Below are positions 1-8,903 of a stretch of 64,000 nucleotides of DNA, in pieces. A program made the translations under genes and the position numbers. The stretch covers positions 1-64,000 of the forward strand of contig NZ_BAUA01000082.1 in the NCBI RefSeq assembly GCF_000710915.1. Direction: 5' to 3'. The DNA is from Nocardia brasiliensis IFM 10847 (GTDB lineage Bacteria; Actinomycetota; Actinomycetes; Mycobacteriales; Mycobacteriaceae). The notes below the pieces were generated by a model. The model did no database searches, was not told where the DNA came from, and saw nothing but the letters and a program-made list of their open reading frames with translations. Within the stretch, counting starts at the first letter, position 1. Every line of letters starts with the position of its first letter.

Positions 1-18
1 GGCGCGCGGTGGTCTCGA

Positions 19-1602
19 TCAGTGGGCGAAGTGCCGCGAACCGGTCAGGTACAGCGTGACGCCCGCTTCCCGGGCCAGGTCGATGGTCTCCTGGTCGCGC
101 ACCGACCCGCCCGGTTGCACGATCGCCCGCACCCCGGCCTGGATGAGCTGCTGCGGGCCGTCCGGGAACGGGAAGAACGCGTCGGAGGCCGCGACCGAGC
201 CCTTGGCCCGATCGCCCGCGCGCTGCACGGCCAACTGCACCGCATCCACCCGGTTCACCTGGCCCATGCCGACACCGACGGAGGCGCCGTCGTGGGCCAG
301 CAGGATCGCGTTGGACTTCACCGCCCGGCAGGCGCGCCAAGCGAATTCGAGATCGGCCAGCGTCTCGGCATCGGCCGCCGCACCCGCGACCAACGTCCAG
401 TTGGCCGGGTCGTCGCCCGCGGCATCGAGGATATCGCGCTGCTGCAGCAGCGCGCCGCCGCTGATCGGGCGCAGTTCGGCGCCCGCCCGGCGCGGCGGCT
501 CGGCGACCAGGATGCGCACGTTCTTCTTGCGCTGCAACACTTCCACCGCGCCGTCGGCGTAGGCGGGGGCCACGATCACCTCGGTGAAGATCTCGGCGAC
601 CTGCTCGGCCAGCTCGACGGTGACCTCGCGGTTGGCCGCGATGACCCCGCCGAACGCGCTCACCGGATCACACGCGTGCGCCTTGCGATGCGCCTCGGCG
701 ATATCGGCGCCCACCGCGATGCCACACGGGTTGGCGTGCTTGATGATCGCCACCGTCGGACCGGTGTGGTCGTAGGCGGCGCGCCACGCGGCGTCGGCAT
801 CGGTGTAGTTGTTGTACGACATCTCCTTGCCGTGCAACTGACGCGCCTGCGCGAGACCGGCACTGCCGCCGTTGTCGGTGTACAGCGCCGCGGCCTGATG
901 CGGGTTCTCGCCGTAACGCAGCACGGCGGCGCGCTCCCAGGTGCCGCCGAGCCAGCCGGGGAATTGCTCGTCCGCCTCGGCGGGGGCCTGCGCGACACCG
1001 GGCACGAGCACCGAGGTCATCCAGCTCGCCACCGCGACGTCATAGCTTGCCGTGTGCTGAAAAGCCTTGGCCGCCAACGCGGTCCGCTCGGGCAGGGTGA
1101 ACCCGCCGGACTCTGCCGCAGCAAGCACCCGGTCGTAGTCGCCGCTGTCGACGACGACCGCGACGGACGGATGATTCTTCGCGGCCGCCCGCACCATCGA
1201 CGGCCCGCCGATGTCGATCTGCTCGACGCACTCGTCCGGGGTCGCGCCGCTGGCGACGGTCGCGGTGAACGGGTACAGGTTCACCACCACCAGCTCGAAC
1301 GCCGCCACCCCCAGTTCGGCCAGCTGATCGGCGTGCTCCTGCTTGCGCAGGTCGGCGAGGATGCCCGCGTGCACCCGCGGGTGCAGCGTCTTCACCCGCC
1401 CGTCGAGGGTCTCCGGGAAACCGGTGAGCTCCTCGACCTTGGTCACCGGGATACCGGCGTCGGCGATCTTGCTCGCGGTCGAGCCGGTCGAGACCAGCTC
1501 GATGCCCGCAGCGTGCAGACCGGTCGCGAGTTCGACGAGGCCGGTCTTGTCGTAGACACTCACCAGGGCCCGGCGCAACGGCTTGCGCTCATACTCGCTC
1601 AT
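19..1602 (-). CDS. purH: PurH, bifunctional AICAR formyltransferase / IMP cyclohydrolase
   Basis: This 527-residue protein catalyses the last two steps of purine synthesis: it formylates AICAR using 10-formyl-THF and then closes the ring to IMP. The N-terminal MGS-like cyclohydrolase part (about residues 10-150) contains VSTGSTASKI and KTLHPRVHAGIL. The C-terminal formyltransferase part carries YGENPHQAAALY, AIIKHANPCGIAVG and SDAFFPFPDG. The length matches the family and the gene is intact. Its start codon lies inside the 3' end of purN (14 bp overlap), so the two genes are probably translationally coupled. The product should act in the cytosol directly downstream of the PurN branch. Confidence 0.97.
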   Translation of the reverse strand: MSEYERKPLRRALVSVYDKTGLVELATGLHAAGIELVSTGSTASKIADAGIPVTKVEELTGFPETLDGRVKTLHPRVHAGILADLRKQEHADQLAELGVAAFELVVVNLYPFTATVASGATPDECVEQIDIGGPSMVRAAAKNHPSVAVVVDSGDYDRVLAAAESGGFTLPERTALAAKAFQHTASYDVAVASWMTSVLVPGVAQAPAEADEQFPGWLGGTWERAAVLRYGENPHQAAALYTDNGGSAGLAQARQLHGKEMSYNNYTDADAAWRAAYDHTGPTVAIIKHANPCGIAVGADIAEAHRKAHACDPVSAFGGVIAANREVTVELAEQVAEIFTEVIVAPAYADGAVEVLQRKKNVRILVAEPPRRAGAELRPISGGALLQQRDILDAAGDDPANWTLVAGAAADAETLADLEFAWRACRAVKSNAILLAHDGASVGVGMGQVNRVDAVQLAVQRAGDRAKGSVAASDAFFPFPDGPQQLIQAGVRAIVQPGGSVRDQETIDLAREAGVTLYLTGSRHFAH

Positions 1603-2281
1603 CAGGGATTACTGCCTTTCGTCCGTCGGAAACAATGCCCCGCGTCGCGGCGGCGGCGACCACCTGCGCCAGCAACCGCCGTTCGACAACCTTGATGCGC
1701 TCGTGCAGGCTCGCCTCGTCGTCGTCGGGCAGCACCGGCACCGCCTCCTGCGCGAGGATCGGGCCGGTGTCGACGCCCGCGTCGACCAGGTGCACGGTCG
1801 AGCCGGTGACCCGCACGCCGTAGGCGAGCGCGTCACGCACCCCGTGCGCGCCGGCGAAGGCGGGCAGCAGCGCGGGATGGGTGTTGATGATCCGGCCGCC
1901 GAAGCGTCCGAGGAAGCGTGCGCCGAGGATCTTCATGAACCCGGCGGAGACCACGAGATCGGGCGCGTACCCCGCGACCGCGTCGGTGAGCGCGGCGTCC
2001 CAGGCGGCGCGATCGGGAAAGTCGTTCAGCGCCACCCGGAAATGCGGCACGCCCGCCGCTTCGGCATGCGCGGTCGCCGGGCAGGGACGGTCGACCCCGA
2101 CGGCGACGATCCGTGCCGGGAAATCGGCGGCGGTGGCCGCGTCGAGCAGCGCGCGCAGCAGCGATCCGGTGCCCGAGGCGAGCACGACTACGGTCGCCGG
2201 AGTGGCGGTGGGGGTCCACCGGGCAGTGGGCGACGCGACGGGGTCGGCGGCCGGCGAAGGCGGCGGGGTGGGTGAGCTCAG
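1589..2281 (-). CDS. purN: PurN, phosphoribosylglycinamide formyltransferase, apparent CTG start
   Basis: This enzyme transfers a formyl group from 10-formyl-THF to glycinamide ribonucleotide, an early step of purine synthesis. Diagnostic motifs are VVVLASGTGSLLRALLDA, SAGFMKILG, the catalytic INTHPALLPAF and the DTGPILAQ segment. No ATG, GTG or TTG lies in frame between the perM stop (2338) and the first beta strand. The only well-placed initiation site is a CTG at 2281, seven bases after a perfect AGGAG, giving 230 residues with a Pro/Ser/Thr-rich N-terminal extension of about 35 residues. The alternative, a GTG inside the VVVLAS strand, would remove part of the Rossmann-like core. Family and reading frame are certain; the CTG start is inferred. 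Confidence 0.93.
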   Translation of the reverse strand: MSSPTPPPSPAADPVASPTARWTPTATPATVVVLASGTGSLLRALLDAATAADFPARIVAVGVDRPCPATAHAEAAGVPHFRVALNDFPDRAAWDAALTDAVAGYAPDLVVSAGFMKILGARFLGRFGGRIINTHPALLPAFAGAHGVRDALAYGVRVTGSTVHLVDAGVDTGPILAQEAVPVLPDDDEASLHERIKVVERRLLAQVVAAAATRGIVSDGRKAVIPDERV

Positions 2282-2288
2282 GGCTCTA

Positions 2289-2293
2289 CTCCT
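2289..2293 (-). promoter_or_regulatory. Shine-Dalgarno sequence deciding the purN CTG start
   Basis: AGGAG on the minus strand, followed by seven bases (TAGAGCC) and then CTG. It is the only strong ribosome binding site between the end of perM and the conserved purN core, and so it is the main support for the unusual initiation codon. Confidence 0.7.
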
Positions 2294-2337
2294 GCGGTCG
2301 ATCGGACGGCGGTCGGAACGGCTCCGCCGGGTAGAGC

Positions 2338-3846
2338 CTAACGACCGTCTACCCGGTGACTTTCCGGCAGGTCCGCCTCGACCACCTCGGCATCGACGAT
2401 GTCCGGTGTGGTATTCGCGCCGGGGGCGCGCACCGTCTCGATGGACGTCTGTTCCTCGACGAGTTCGCCGTCCAGCGCCTCGTCCGGGTCCTGGTACGGA
2501 TAGTCGTCGTACTCGTCGTCGAGGTATTCGCGGTCGTCGTTCGCGTAGTGATCGTCGGCGTAGTAATCGTCTTCGTAGTCGTCGGCGTAATAGTCGTGCT
2601 CGTCGTACGGATCGCTGTAATCCGCAGGCGCGGCGCCGACCGGGACGAGGAACCAGCGCGCGAAGGCCAGGCCGGCGTACCCGGGGACCGCCAGCCAGGC
2701 GAAGGTGACGGCGGCGAAGATCGGCAGATCCAGTCCGACCCGGCCGAAGGTGCCGAGTTCGCCGCCTGCCACTGCCGCGAGCAGCACCAGCACCAGGGTC
2801 GCCAGCGCGGCCGAGCTCAGCGTGGCCCACGGCGCGCCGATCCGGTCGGTCGAGCGCCGCGCGAGATCGAGCCCACCGAGCACCCCGATCGCCGCTGGGA
2901 TCAGCAACAGCACCGGCCACCACGCGGGCGCGGGCCCGGTCGGCACCGCCACCAGCAGCGGCAGCGCCGGAATCGGTCCGCCCACCACGGCGAACAGGCC
3001 GAACGAGGCAGCGCCGATCTGCGCGGTCGAACCGACGAGCACACCGACCGCCTGCACCACCAGATTCGGCAGATAAGCCAGCGAGAGCAGGGTCAGCCCG
3101 AGCACGCCCGCGGCGTTGCCCGCGCCGGCGTAGGTGTCACCGACTCGCGAGACGTGCAGCAGGAACGACACGAGCGTGAGCACGCTGGCACAGCCGAGCA
3201 GGCGCAGCACCGCACGGCCCGCGCCGTACATGCCCGAGATCGCCCAATCCGGTAGGCGCAGCAGCGCGAAGACCCCTCGCCGGTTGGCGGCCGCGATCCC
3301 ACCAAGGGCCGCAACCAGATACAGCCCGGCGACCCACGCGAAGGCGGCGAGCGTGTTCGGCGGTTGCAGCGCGACGACGCCGGAGGCGTCCTCGGCGACC
3401 GCGAGACAGATCGCCGTGATCAACAGGGGCCCGGCCAGCGCGGCGCCGACGATCCAGCCGAGATCGGCTCGGGTACTGCCGGGTTCGACCGCGCGCGCGC
3501 ATTCGCGGCCGGCCAGCCAGACCACGAGCGCCGTCGGCAGCAACGGCAGCAGGCCGAGCGAGGTCTTGCCGATCACCAGCGGAACCTGATGCACGCCAAG
3601 CCATCCCGCGGCGATGGCACCCGAGGTGCCGGCCAGATTGCTGCCCGAGGACAACAGGGCGGCGAGCATGAGGACGATGATCGCGGTGAGTGCGTAGGTG
3701 GTCGGTCGTCCGGCGACCAGCACGAGGACCCGGGCCCGCTCCGGGGTCAGCGACAGAAACCCGGCCCCTTCGGCGTCGGCGTGCGGTTCCGGCACACCGC
3801 GGGACTCGGCGGTCCGGCGCGCAAGGGAGTTCCTGGGGGCGTTCAT
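2338..3846 (-). CDS. perM: PerM-like DUF6350 integral membrane protein
   Basis: This 502-residue polytopic membrane protein has many hydrophobic segments from about residue 45 to 410. They are followed by a roughly 90-residue hydrophilic tail very rich in Asp, Glu and Tyr (YADDYEDDYYADDHY and similar). Position next to a DUF5336 gene and purN-purH matches Rv0955 (PerM) of M. tuberculosis, an integral membrane protein implicated in cell division and persistence; the function here is inferred from that synteny. It probably sits in one leftward operon with DUF5336 upstream (72-base gap) and purN downstream. No strong ribosome binding site precedes the ATG at 3846. The acidic Tyr/Asp tail is likely cytoplasmic, but orientation cannot be proved here. 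Confidence 0.85.
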   Translation of the reverse strand: MNAPRNSLARRTAESRGVPEPHADAEGAGFLSLTPERARVLVLVAGRPTTYALTAIIVLMLAALLSSGSNLAGTSGAIAAGWLGVHQVPLVIGKTSLGLLPLLPTALVVWLAGRECARAVEPGSTRADLGWIVGAALAGPLLITAICLAVAEDASGVVALQPPNTLAAFAWVAGLYLVAALGGIAAANRRGVFALLRLPDWAISGMYGAGRAVLRLLGCASVLTLVSFLLHVSRVGDTYAGAGNAAGVLGLTLLSLAYLPNLVVQAVGVLVGSTAQIGAASFGLFAVVGGPIPALPLLVAVPTGPAPAWWPVLLLIPAAIGVLGGLDLARRSTDRIGAPWATLSSAALATLVLVLLAAVAGGELGTFGRVGLDLPIFAAVTFAWLAVPGYAGLAFARWFLVPVGAAPADYSDPYDEHDYYADDYEDDYYADDHYANDDREYLDDEYDDYPYQDPDEALDGELVEEQTSIETVRAPGANTTPDIVDAEVVEADLPESHRVDGR

Positions 3847-3918
3847 GACAATTCAGCGTGGCAGCTTCCCCGGCGCGAGCGGGTCAGGCGCGCCGCGAAC
3901 TCGCGCCGGGAAGGACTG

Positions 3919-5007
3919 CTACTTGTTGTCTTCGGACGGCCGGAACGCCTGGGTGGCGTCGGAGGCCGGATCGCCGCTCTGCTCCCCGCCGAACGGCTGC
4001 GCGGACTGCTGTGCGCCCGGCTGGCTCGGCTGCCCGTAGTTCGACGCACCGTACGGCGACTGCTGGGCGGGCTGCTGGGTCGAGCCGAAGTGCTGCGTGG
4101 CGCCCTCGTCCGGGCGGGCCTGGGGCACGCTCGGCTGACTCGGCTGGCTCTGCCCGTACGGCGAACCCTGCTGCGCCGCACCGAAAGCCGTGGTCGGCTG
4201 GCCGTAGGACGGCTGCTGCCCGTAGGCCTGGCCCGGCTGCTGGCCGTACGCGGGCTGGCCCGGCTGGCTCTGGCCGTACGGCGAAGCCTGCTGTGCCGCA
4301 CCGTAACCGGCCTGCTGGCCGTAAGGAGACTGCTGGCCGTACGACTGGGCGGGCTGCTGCTGCCCGTAACCCTGCTGCTGCCCGTAGCCGGGCTGGCTCT
4401 GACCGAATGACGCGCCGGGCTGCTGCTGGCCGTAACCACCCTGGGCGTAACCCTGCGGCGCCGGGGCGGCCGGACGCGGCGCCGGGGCCTTGACGAGGCC
4501 CGATTCGAGCAGCACCGCGCCGATCGCCAGCGCGGCCTGCGCGAAGGCAAGCACGAGCAGGATGTAGGCGCCCCACTTCAGCTCGATGCCGTCGACGAGG
4601 GTGAACGAGTGCAGCAGCAGCGCGAGGAAACCCGCGACCGAAGCCGCCGCGGCCGCGCCGGTCCAGCTCTGCTTCGGCAATACCGACAACGCGGCGAGTA
4701 ACCCACCCAGCAGCAGGATGCCGACCAGCGAGGCGCCGGAGAACCCGAACAGGCTGACGGTCTCGTCGGGCGACACCCGAGTCCCGCCGATTTCGACCGG
4801 CTTCGAGCCCACATACGGCAGGAAACCGAGCAGGAAGTTGATCACACCGAGCGCGGCGACACCGACCACCAGGAAGAACGGCAGACCCTTGGACTCGGCA
4901 CCGGACGCACTCGAGCCGGAGCTGGCACCACCTGCCGTCGAACCGAAGCTTGCGGATGTGGATGGCGCGGGTGTGTTGTACCCGGAGCCCCCGGACGGGT
5001 ATGACAT
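3919..5007 (-). CDS. DUF5336 four-helix membrane protein with YGQ-rich tail (Rv0954-like)
   Basis: This 362-residue protein has a short Gly/Ser-rich N-terminus and four predicted membrane segments between about residues 40 and 170 (around GLPFFLVVGVAALGVINFLL, LVGILLLGGLLAALSVL, SVAGFLALLLHSFTLV and YILLVLAFAQAALAIGAVLL). About 180 residues of low-complexity repeats follow, built on YGQQ, SPYGQ and SQPGYGQ. The layout matches the actinobacterial 34 kDa antigen family (Rv0954), a membrane protein of the cell-division/envelope neighbourhood. An AGGAG eight bases before the ATG supports the start. It is probably the first gene of the operon with perM, purN and purH. The Gln/Tyr-rich tail resembles prion-like disordered regions; its role is unknown. 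Confidence 0.88.
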   Translation of the reverse strand: MSYPSGGSGYNTPAPSTSASFGSTAGGASSGSSASGAESKGLPFFLVVGVAALGVINFLLGFLPYVGSKPVEIGGTRVSPDETVSLFGFSGASLVGILLLGGLLAALSVLPKQSWTGAAAAASVAGFLALLLHSFTLVDGIELKWGAYILLVLAFAQAALAIGAVLLESGLVKAPAPRPAAPAPQGYAQGGYGQQQPGASFGQSQPGYGQQQGYGQQQPAQSYGQQSPYGQQAGYGAAQQASPYGQSQPGQPAYGQQPGQAYGQQPSYGQPTTAFGAAQQGSPYGQSQPSQPSVPQARPDEGATQHFGSTQQPAQQSPYGASNYGQPSQPGAQQSAQPFGGEQSGDPASDATQAFRPSEDNK

Positions 5008-5214
5008 GTCGTCGTCTCCTAGGTCGAGTCATACGTGGTCTGTGCTGGCTGGATCTTCTCCTGACGCTACTGCACTCGCCCGCCCAGGTCACCCTCAACG
5101 GACCGGCCGGACGGCATGCTCGTTCGTTTCCGAGCAGGTCGCGGGCCGTTTGCCGACGGCAAGCACTACCTCGTGGAAGCAGTTCCAGCGGCCGTGTCCG
5201 GCAAAGGACGCGCG

Positions 5215-5258
5215 ACGGCCCGGAGCCATGTCACCGAACGGACACGGCGCCGGGCCGT
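5215..5258 (-). terminator. Strong hairpin terminator after the small secreted-protein operon
   Basis: Two 18-base arms (beginning ACGGCCCGG and ending CCGGGCCGT) pair with only two mismatches around an eight-base loop. The hairpin lies just past the stop of the 76-residue secreted protein. There is no clear T-run, as is common in actinomycetes. Confidence 0.7.
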
Positions 5259-5267
5259 GGACACCCA

Positions 5268-5498
5268 TCAGTACTGCGGCTTGATGTACCACGCCCCGGG
5301 GGCTCCCTCGCAGGTGTAGTCGGCCCATTCGCCGTTCTCCATACCGAGGTTGCCCTGGCGTTCGCAGGTCGCCAGCTGCTCGTACGGGCCGAGACCGGTC
5401 TGCTCCGGCGCGGCCGCGGCGATGCTGTCGGTCAGTCCGGCGCCGAACAGCCCGGCGAAAGTGATCGCGGCGACGGCCGCGAAACGTGCGATGGTCAT
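5268..5498 (-). CDS. Small secreted protein A (76 aa), paralog of its neighbour
   Basis: The N-terminus is a classical signal peptide (MTIARFAAVAAITFAGLFGA... ending near AAAAP), leaving a mature domain of roughly 45 residues with two cysteines. The pattern LGPYE-C-GNLG-E-GEWADY-C-G-GAW is shared with the upstream protein at 5544-5804. The pair looks like one small exported fold, possibly held by a single disulfide. AAGGA lies eight bases before the ATG, and only 45 bases separate it from the upstream paralog, so they are probably cotranscribed. I do not recognise a characterised family and assign no function. Confidence 0.8.
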   Translation of the reverse strand: MTIARFAAVAAITFAGLFGAGLTDSIAAAAPEQTGLGPYEQLATCERQGNLGMENGEWADYTCEGAPGAWYIKPQY

Positions 5499-5543
5499 AT
5501 CGAATTCCTTCGTGGTCGGTCGGATAGCGCTGACGTGCGCTGG

Positions 5544-5804
5544 TCAGCGCGGGACGAGTCGCCAGGCGCCGTAGCTGCCGACACAGTCGAAGTCCTGCCA
5601 CTCGCCGGCCTCGACGCCCTGGTTGCCGCGGCCGAGGCACTGGTGCTCGTATTCGAACGGGCCGAGGCTGCCTGGGGCTGCGGGGGCGGCCGAGCCGCTG
5701 TCGAACGGACCCGCGTGCGCGGGGGCGAGGGTGCCGAGCAAGCCGGCGACGGTCAGTGCGGCGGTCGCGGCGACGCGTGCGGCCGCAATGCGGGGAGTGG
5801 TCAT
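5544..5804 (-). CDS. Small secreted protein B (86 aa), paralog of its neighbour
   Basis: A signal peptide (about residues 1-31, ending TLAPAHA) precedes a short Ser/Ala/Pro linker and a roughly 40-residue domain. That domain carries LGPFE, a Cys, GNQGVEAGEWQDF, a second Cys and GAW, matching protein A position by position. Tandem duplication followed by divergence is the simplest explanation. It is the promoter-proximal gene of the pair and has a GGA-type ribosome binding site upstream. The large regulator gene downstream of 8903 is on the same strand, about 100 bases upstream. Function unknown. Confidence 0.8.
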   Translation of the reverse strand: MTTPRIAAARVAATAALTVAGLLGTLAPAHAGPFDSGSAAPAAPGSLGPFEYEHQCLGRGNQGVEAGEWQDFDCVGSYGAWRLVPR

Positions 5805-5906
5805 GATCGTTGCTTCCTGTGCGGGTGTATGGCGTTGTGCGAACCAGACTCCCGGCCGGCCGTCTCAGCGCGGTTTCACCTACATTTCACGAGCTAGGAA
5901 GCATTT

Positions 5907-8903
5907 TCACGACGGTGGCTCGGGGCCGGACAGTCGGTCGGCGTAGCGATGCCAGCCGAAACCGGCGGCGGCGAACTCGGCGCGGAGTTCGGCCCGCAGC
6001 GCGCGGGCGCCCGCGTGATCGCCCTCCGCCTGCCGCACTGTCACGGTGACCGCGCGGGCGGCGAGCAACGGCACACCGGCCGGCGCGGTGGCCATGAACT
6101 CGTCGAGCAGCGCCCTGGCCGCGGCCGGTTCGCCCTTGGCGAGGAGCACGTCGGCCAGGTCGACCCGGGCGAAACCGGTCGCGTCCTCCTCGTGCGCGAG
6201 AGCGGCACGGCAATAGGACTCCGCCGCGTCGAGCTGACCGGTGGCGAGCGCGGCGGCGGCGCGGGTGAGATCGTTCAGCGGCAGGATCTGCCGATCGTCC
6301 AGGCGGCGCGCGTAGCGATCGGATTCCGCCACGGCCGCGAGTGCCTCGTCCAGCCGGCCGAGCTCGAGCAGGGCTTTGGCCTGATTGCTCAGCCCACGCG
6401 AAAGGCCGTGCTCGTCCTCGTGCACCGCGTCCACCTTGGTGGAGCGGGTGTACGCGGCCAGCGCCTCGGCCGGATCGCCCGCGTACAGCAGCGCAGTGCC
6501 GAGCGCGTCCGCGAACGACGCGCCCTGGGTGTCGCGCACGGCCAGATGTTCGCCCTGCTGCAAACGCTCGATCGCCTCGGACAACCTGCCGCGTTCGATA
6601 TCGACGATGCCCTGGTAGTACCGCACCGTCTGGGCGAGTTCCGCGTCGTCCAGCGGCTCGGCCACCGCGCTCGCGCGGGCCAGCTGCGCGGCGGCGGTAT
6701 CGAGGTCCCCGGTCATCAAAGTGTGGAAACCGTAGTGACTCAACGCCTCTGCCAGCTCTTGCGGCGTGAGGGCGACGGCTTCGGTGCGGGCCGCGTTTTC
6801 GGTCGGCACCGCATTCTCCGTCAGCACCGCGTAGTGGCGTTGCGCCTCCCGGAACCAGGCCCGGGCCAGCCAGGGCACATGCATGTCGACCGCGAGCCGC
6901 AGAGCGTCGGCGGCGCGTGCGGTGCCCGGCGACTGTTCCAGCGCGGCAAGGATGTTCGGCCACTCCGCGAAGACGGCCGCCACCGATTCGGCGGCGGCGA
7001 AATCATCGGACGCGCCGATCGAGCGCACCAGGTCGCGGCACCAGCGCAGATGCCTGGCGCGCAGATCCTCGGTCTCCGCGGCGGCGGCGAGCCGGGACAG
7101 GGCGTAGTCGCGCACCGTCTCCAGTAGCACGAATCTTCTTGTCGCCCCGACGTTCTGCACAGTGACCAGGCTCCGGTTCACCAGATCGGCGAGGGCGGGG
7201 GCGATATCGCCGGACTCGATGTCCGCATCCGGTAGCACGGCCTCGGCCGCCTCTAGCGTGCAGCCGCCCGCGAACACCCCGAGCCTGCGCAATACCGTCT
7301 GTTCCCGTTCGGCCAGTAGTTCGTGGCTCCAGTCCAGGGCGACGCGCAAGCTGGTGTGCCGTCCGCCCGCGGCGTCGCGCGCGCCGCCGACCAACAGCCG
7401 GACCCGGTCGTCGATCCGTTGTGCCAGTTGGGAAATCGTCAGCGTTCTGGTGAGACCGGCGGCCAACTCGATGCCCAGCGGCAGCCAGTCGACCGCGGCA
7501 CAGATCGCCACCAGTTCGTCCCGCTCGGCCGCGGTCACCAGGCCGTGCAGGCCGGCGCGCTCGATGAACAGCGCGACGCCGACGCTGCGGTCCAGCGGCC
7601 CCAGCGGATACACCGACTCCCCCGGTATCCCCAGTGACCGTTGCGAAGTGATCAGTACACCGAATCCCGCTGCGGCCGTAGCGAGTTCGGCCACCGCGTC
7701 GAGTACGTGTTCCGCGTTGTCGAGCACCAGGAGCGCGCCGGGGGCCGCGGCGAGTGCCGCGACAATTCCGGGCAGCGGCCCGTTCGCATCGATCGCGCCC
7801 TCGGCGGCCAACCCGGCCGCGGCCAAAGCCGCTGCCACAGCGGGCAATACATCCTCGGCACGGCCGAGCGGCGCCAGTTCGACCAGCACCACCGGCCGAC
7901 CGGACGCGCCGATCGAGCGCGCGAGTTCGGCGGCCAGTCGTGACTTGCCACTGCCCGCGACGCCGACCAGCGTCGTGCGGGCCGGTTCGGCGAGCCGGGC
8001 GGTGAGCGTGGCGAATTCGCGACCACGACCGACAAAGCTGGTCAACGGCGCGGCCAGTACCGCGCCCGGCCGCGGTTCGGCCACCGCCGAGTCGCCGGTC
8101 TGCGCAGCGCTCTCCTCGGAACGCGCCATGTCGATCGGCTCGACACCCCGGGCGGCCCGCAGCGCCGGATCGTGGTCCAGGATGCGCAGTTCCAGCTGCG
8201 CGGTGTCGGGTGCGGGGTCCACGCCCAGCTCCTCCGACAGCGCGCGCCGCAACCGCGCCAGCCGTTCCAGCGCGTCGGCCTGCCGTCCGGTGCGATACAG
8301 AGCCAACGCCAGTAGACAGGACAGCGGCTCGTGCAGCGGGTGCCGCGCCACCAGCCCGGTCAGTTCCGTGACCACCTCACCGGCCGCGCCGAGTTCGAGA
8401 TTGGCTTCCAGGCCCGCCACGGTCAGCGACAATCGCCAATCGTCGAGTCGTTCGCCCTCGGCCGCCGCGAACGGAATGGTCCGCAGATCGGCGAGCGCGG
8501 GTCCACGCCACAGCGCGAGCGCCTCCCGCGCCGCGCTTGCCACGGTGCGGTAGTCACCCGCCCGGCGCGCGGTATGCAACCGCTGTGCGGCCGCCTCCGC
8601 GTCGAGCAGATCCGTCGCGCTCACCCGCGCCTGATATCCCGCGGAGGTCCGTCCGATCACCTCCGCCAACGGTCCGAGCGCAGCGCGCAGCCGCGACACC
8701 ACGACCCGCAGCCGCTGCACCGGCCGCTCGACCTCGGCCCCCCACAAATCCTCGGCCAGCCGCCCGTCCGGCACCGGAACGCGATTCGCCAACGCCAATC
8801 GCACCAACACTGCCCGTTCCAGCGGCCGATCGACGGTCACCGCGACACCGTCAGCCCACGCCTGCACTGGACCCAACACCAGCACATCCACGCTGACAAG
8901 CAT
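5907..8903 (-). CDS. AfsR/SARP-type regulator: winged helix, BTAD, NB-ARC-like ATPase, TPR
   Basis: This 998-residue cytosolic transcriptional regulator starts with an OmpR-type winged helix (about 1-95). A bacterial transcriptional activation domain follows (about 100-245, ending EELGVDPAPDTAQLELRIL). The STAND/NB-ARC-like ATPase has Walker A GVAGSGKS at 314-321 and a Walker B-like ALLVLDNAEHV. The C-terminal 350 residues are alanine-rich helical repeats of TPR character. Proteins of this build act as nucleotide-dependent switches, often for secondary metabolism or differentiation in actinomycetes. No biosynthetic cluster adjoins it; the nearest downstream genes are the two small secreted proteins, which are candidate targets by proximity only. 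Confidence 0.88.
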   Translation of the reverse strand: MLVSVDVLVLGPVQAWADGVAVTVDRPLERAVLVRLALANRVPVPDGRLAEDLWGAEVERPVQRLRVVVSRLRAALGPLAEVIGRTSAGYQARVSATDLLDAEAAAQRLHTARRAGDYRTVASAAREALALWRGPALADLRTIPFAAAEGERLDDWRLSLTVAGLEANLELGAAGEVVTELTGLVARHPLHEPLSCLLALALYRTGRQADALERLARLRRALSEELGVDPAPDTAQLELRILDHDPALRAARGVEPIDMARSEESAAQTGDSAVAEPRPGAVLAAPLTSFVGRGREFATLTARLAEPARTTLVGVAGSGKSRLAAELARSIGASGRPVVLVELAPLGRAEDVLPAVAAALAAAGLAAEGAIDANGPLPGIVAALAAAPGALLVLDNAEHVLDAVAELATAAAGFGVLITSQRSLGIPGESVYPLGPLDRSVGVALFIERAGLHGLVTAAERDELVAICAAVDWLPLGIELAAGLTRTLTISQLAQRIDDRVRLLVGGARDAAGGRHTSLRVALDWSHELLAEREQTVLRRLGVFAGGCTLEAAEAVLPDADIESGDIAPALADLVNRSLVTVQNVGATRRFVLLETVRDYALSRLAAAAETEDLRARHLRWCRDLVRSIGASDDFAAAESVAAVFAEWPNILAALEQSPGTARAADALRLAVDMHVPWLARAWFREAQRHYAVLTENAVPTENAARTEAVALTPQELAEALSHYGFHTLMTGDLDTAAAQLARASAVAEPLDDAELAQTVRYYQGIVDIERGRLSEAIERLQQGEHLAVRDTQGASFADALGTALLYAGDPAEALAAYTRSTKVDAVHEDEHGLSRGLSNQAKALLELGRLDEALAAVAESDRYARRLDDRQILPLNDLTRAAAALATGQLDAAESYCRAALAHEEDATGFARVDLADVLLAKGEPAAARALLDEFMATAPAGVPLLAARAVTVTVRQAEGDHAGARALRAELRAEFAAAGFGWHRYADRLSGPEPPS

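Noticed and set aside
22..1695. Long plus-strand open frame opposite purH
   Set aside because: It is the mirror of a conserved purH gene in GC-rich DNA; its translation is Arg/Gly/Pro-rich and matches no domain.
5907..8903. AfsR-like regulator as marker of an adjacent biosynthetic cluster
   Set aside because: No biosynthetic genes lie within several kilobases; the only NRPS is 50 kb away.
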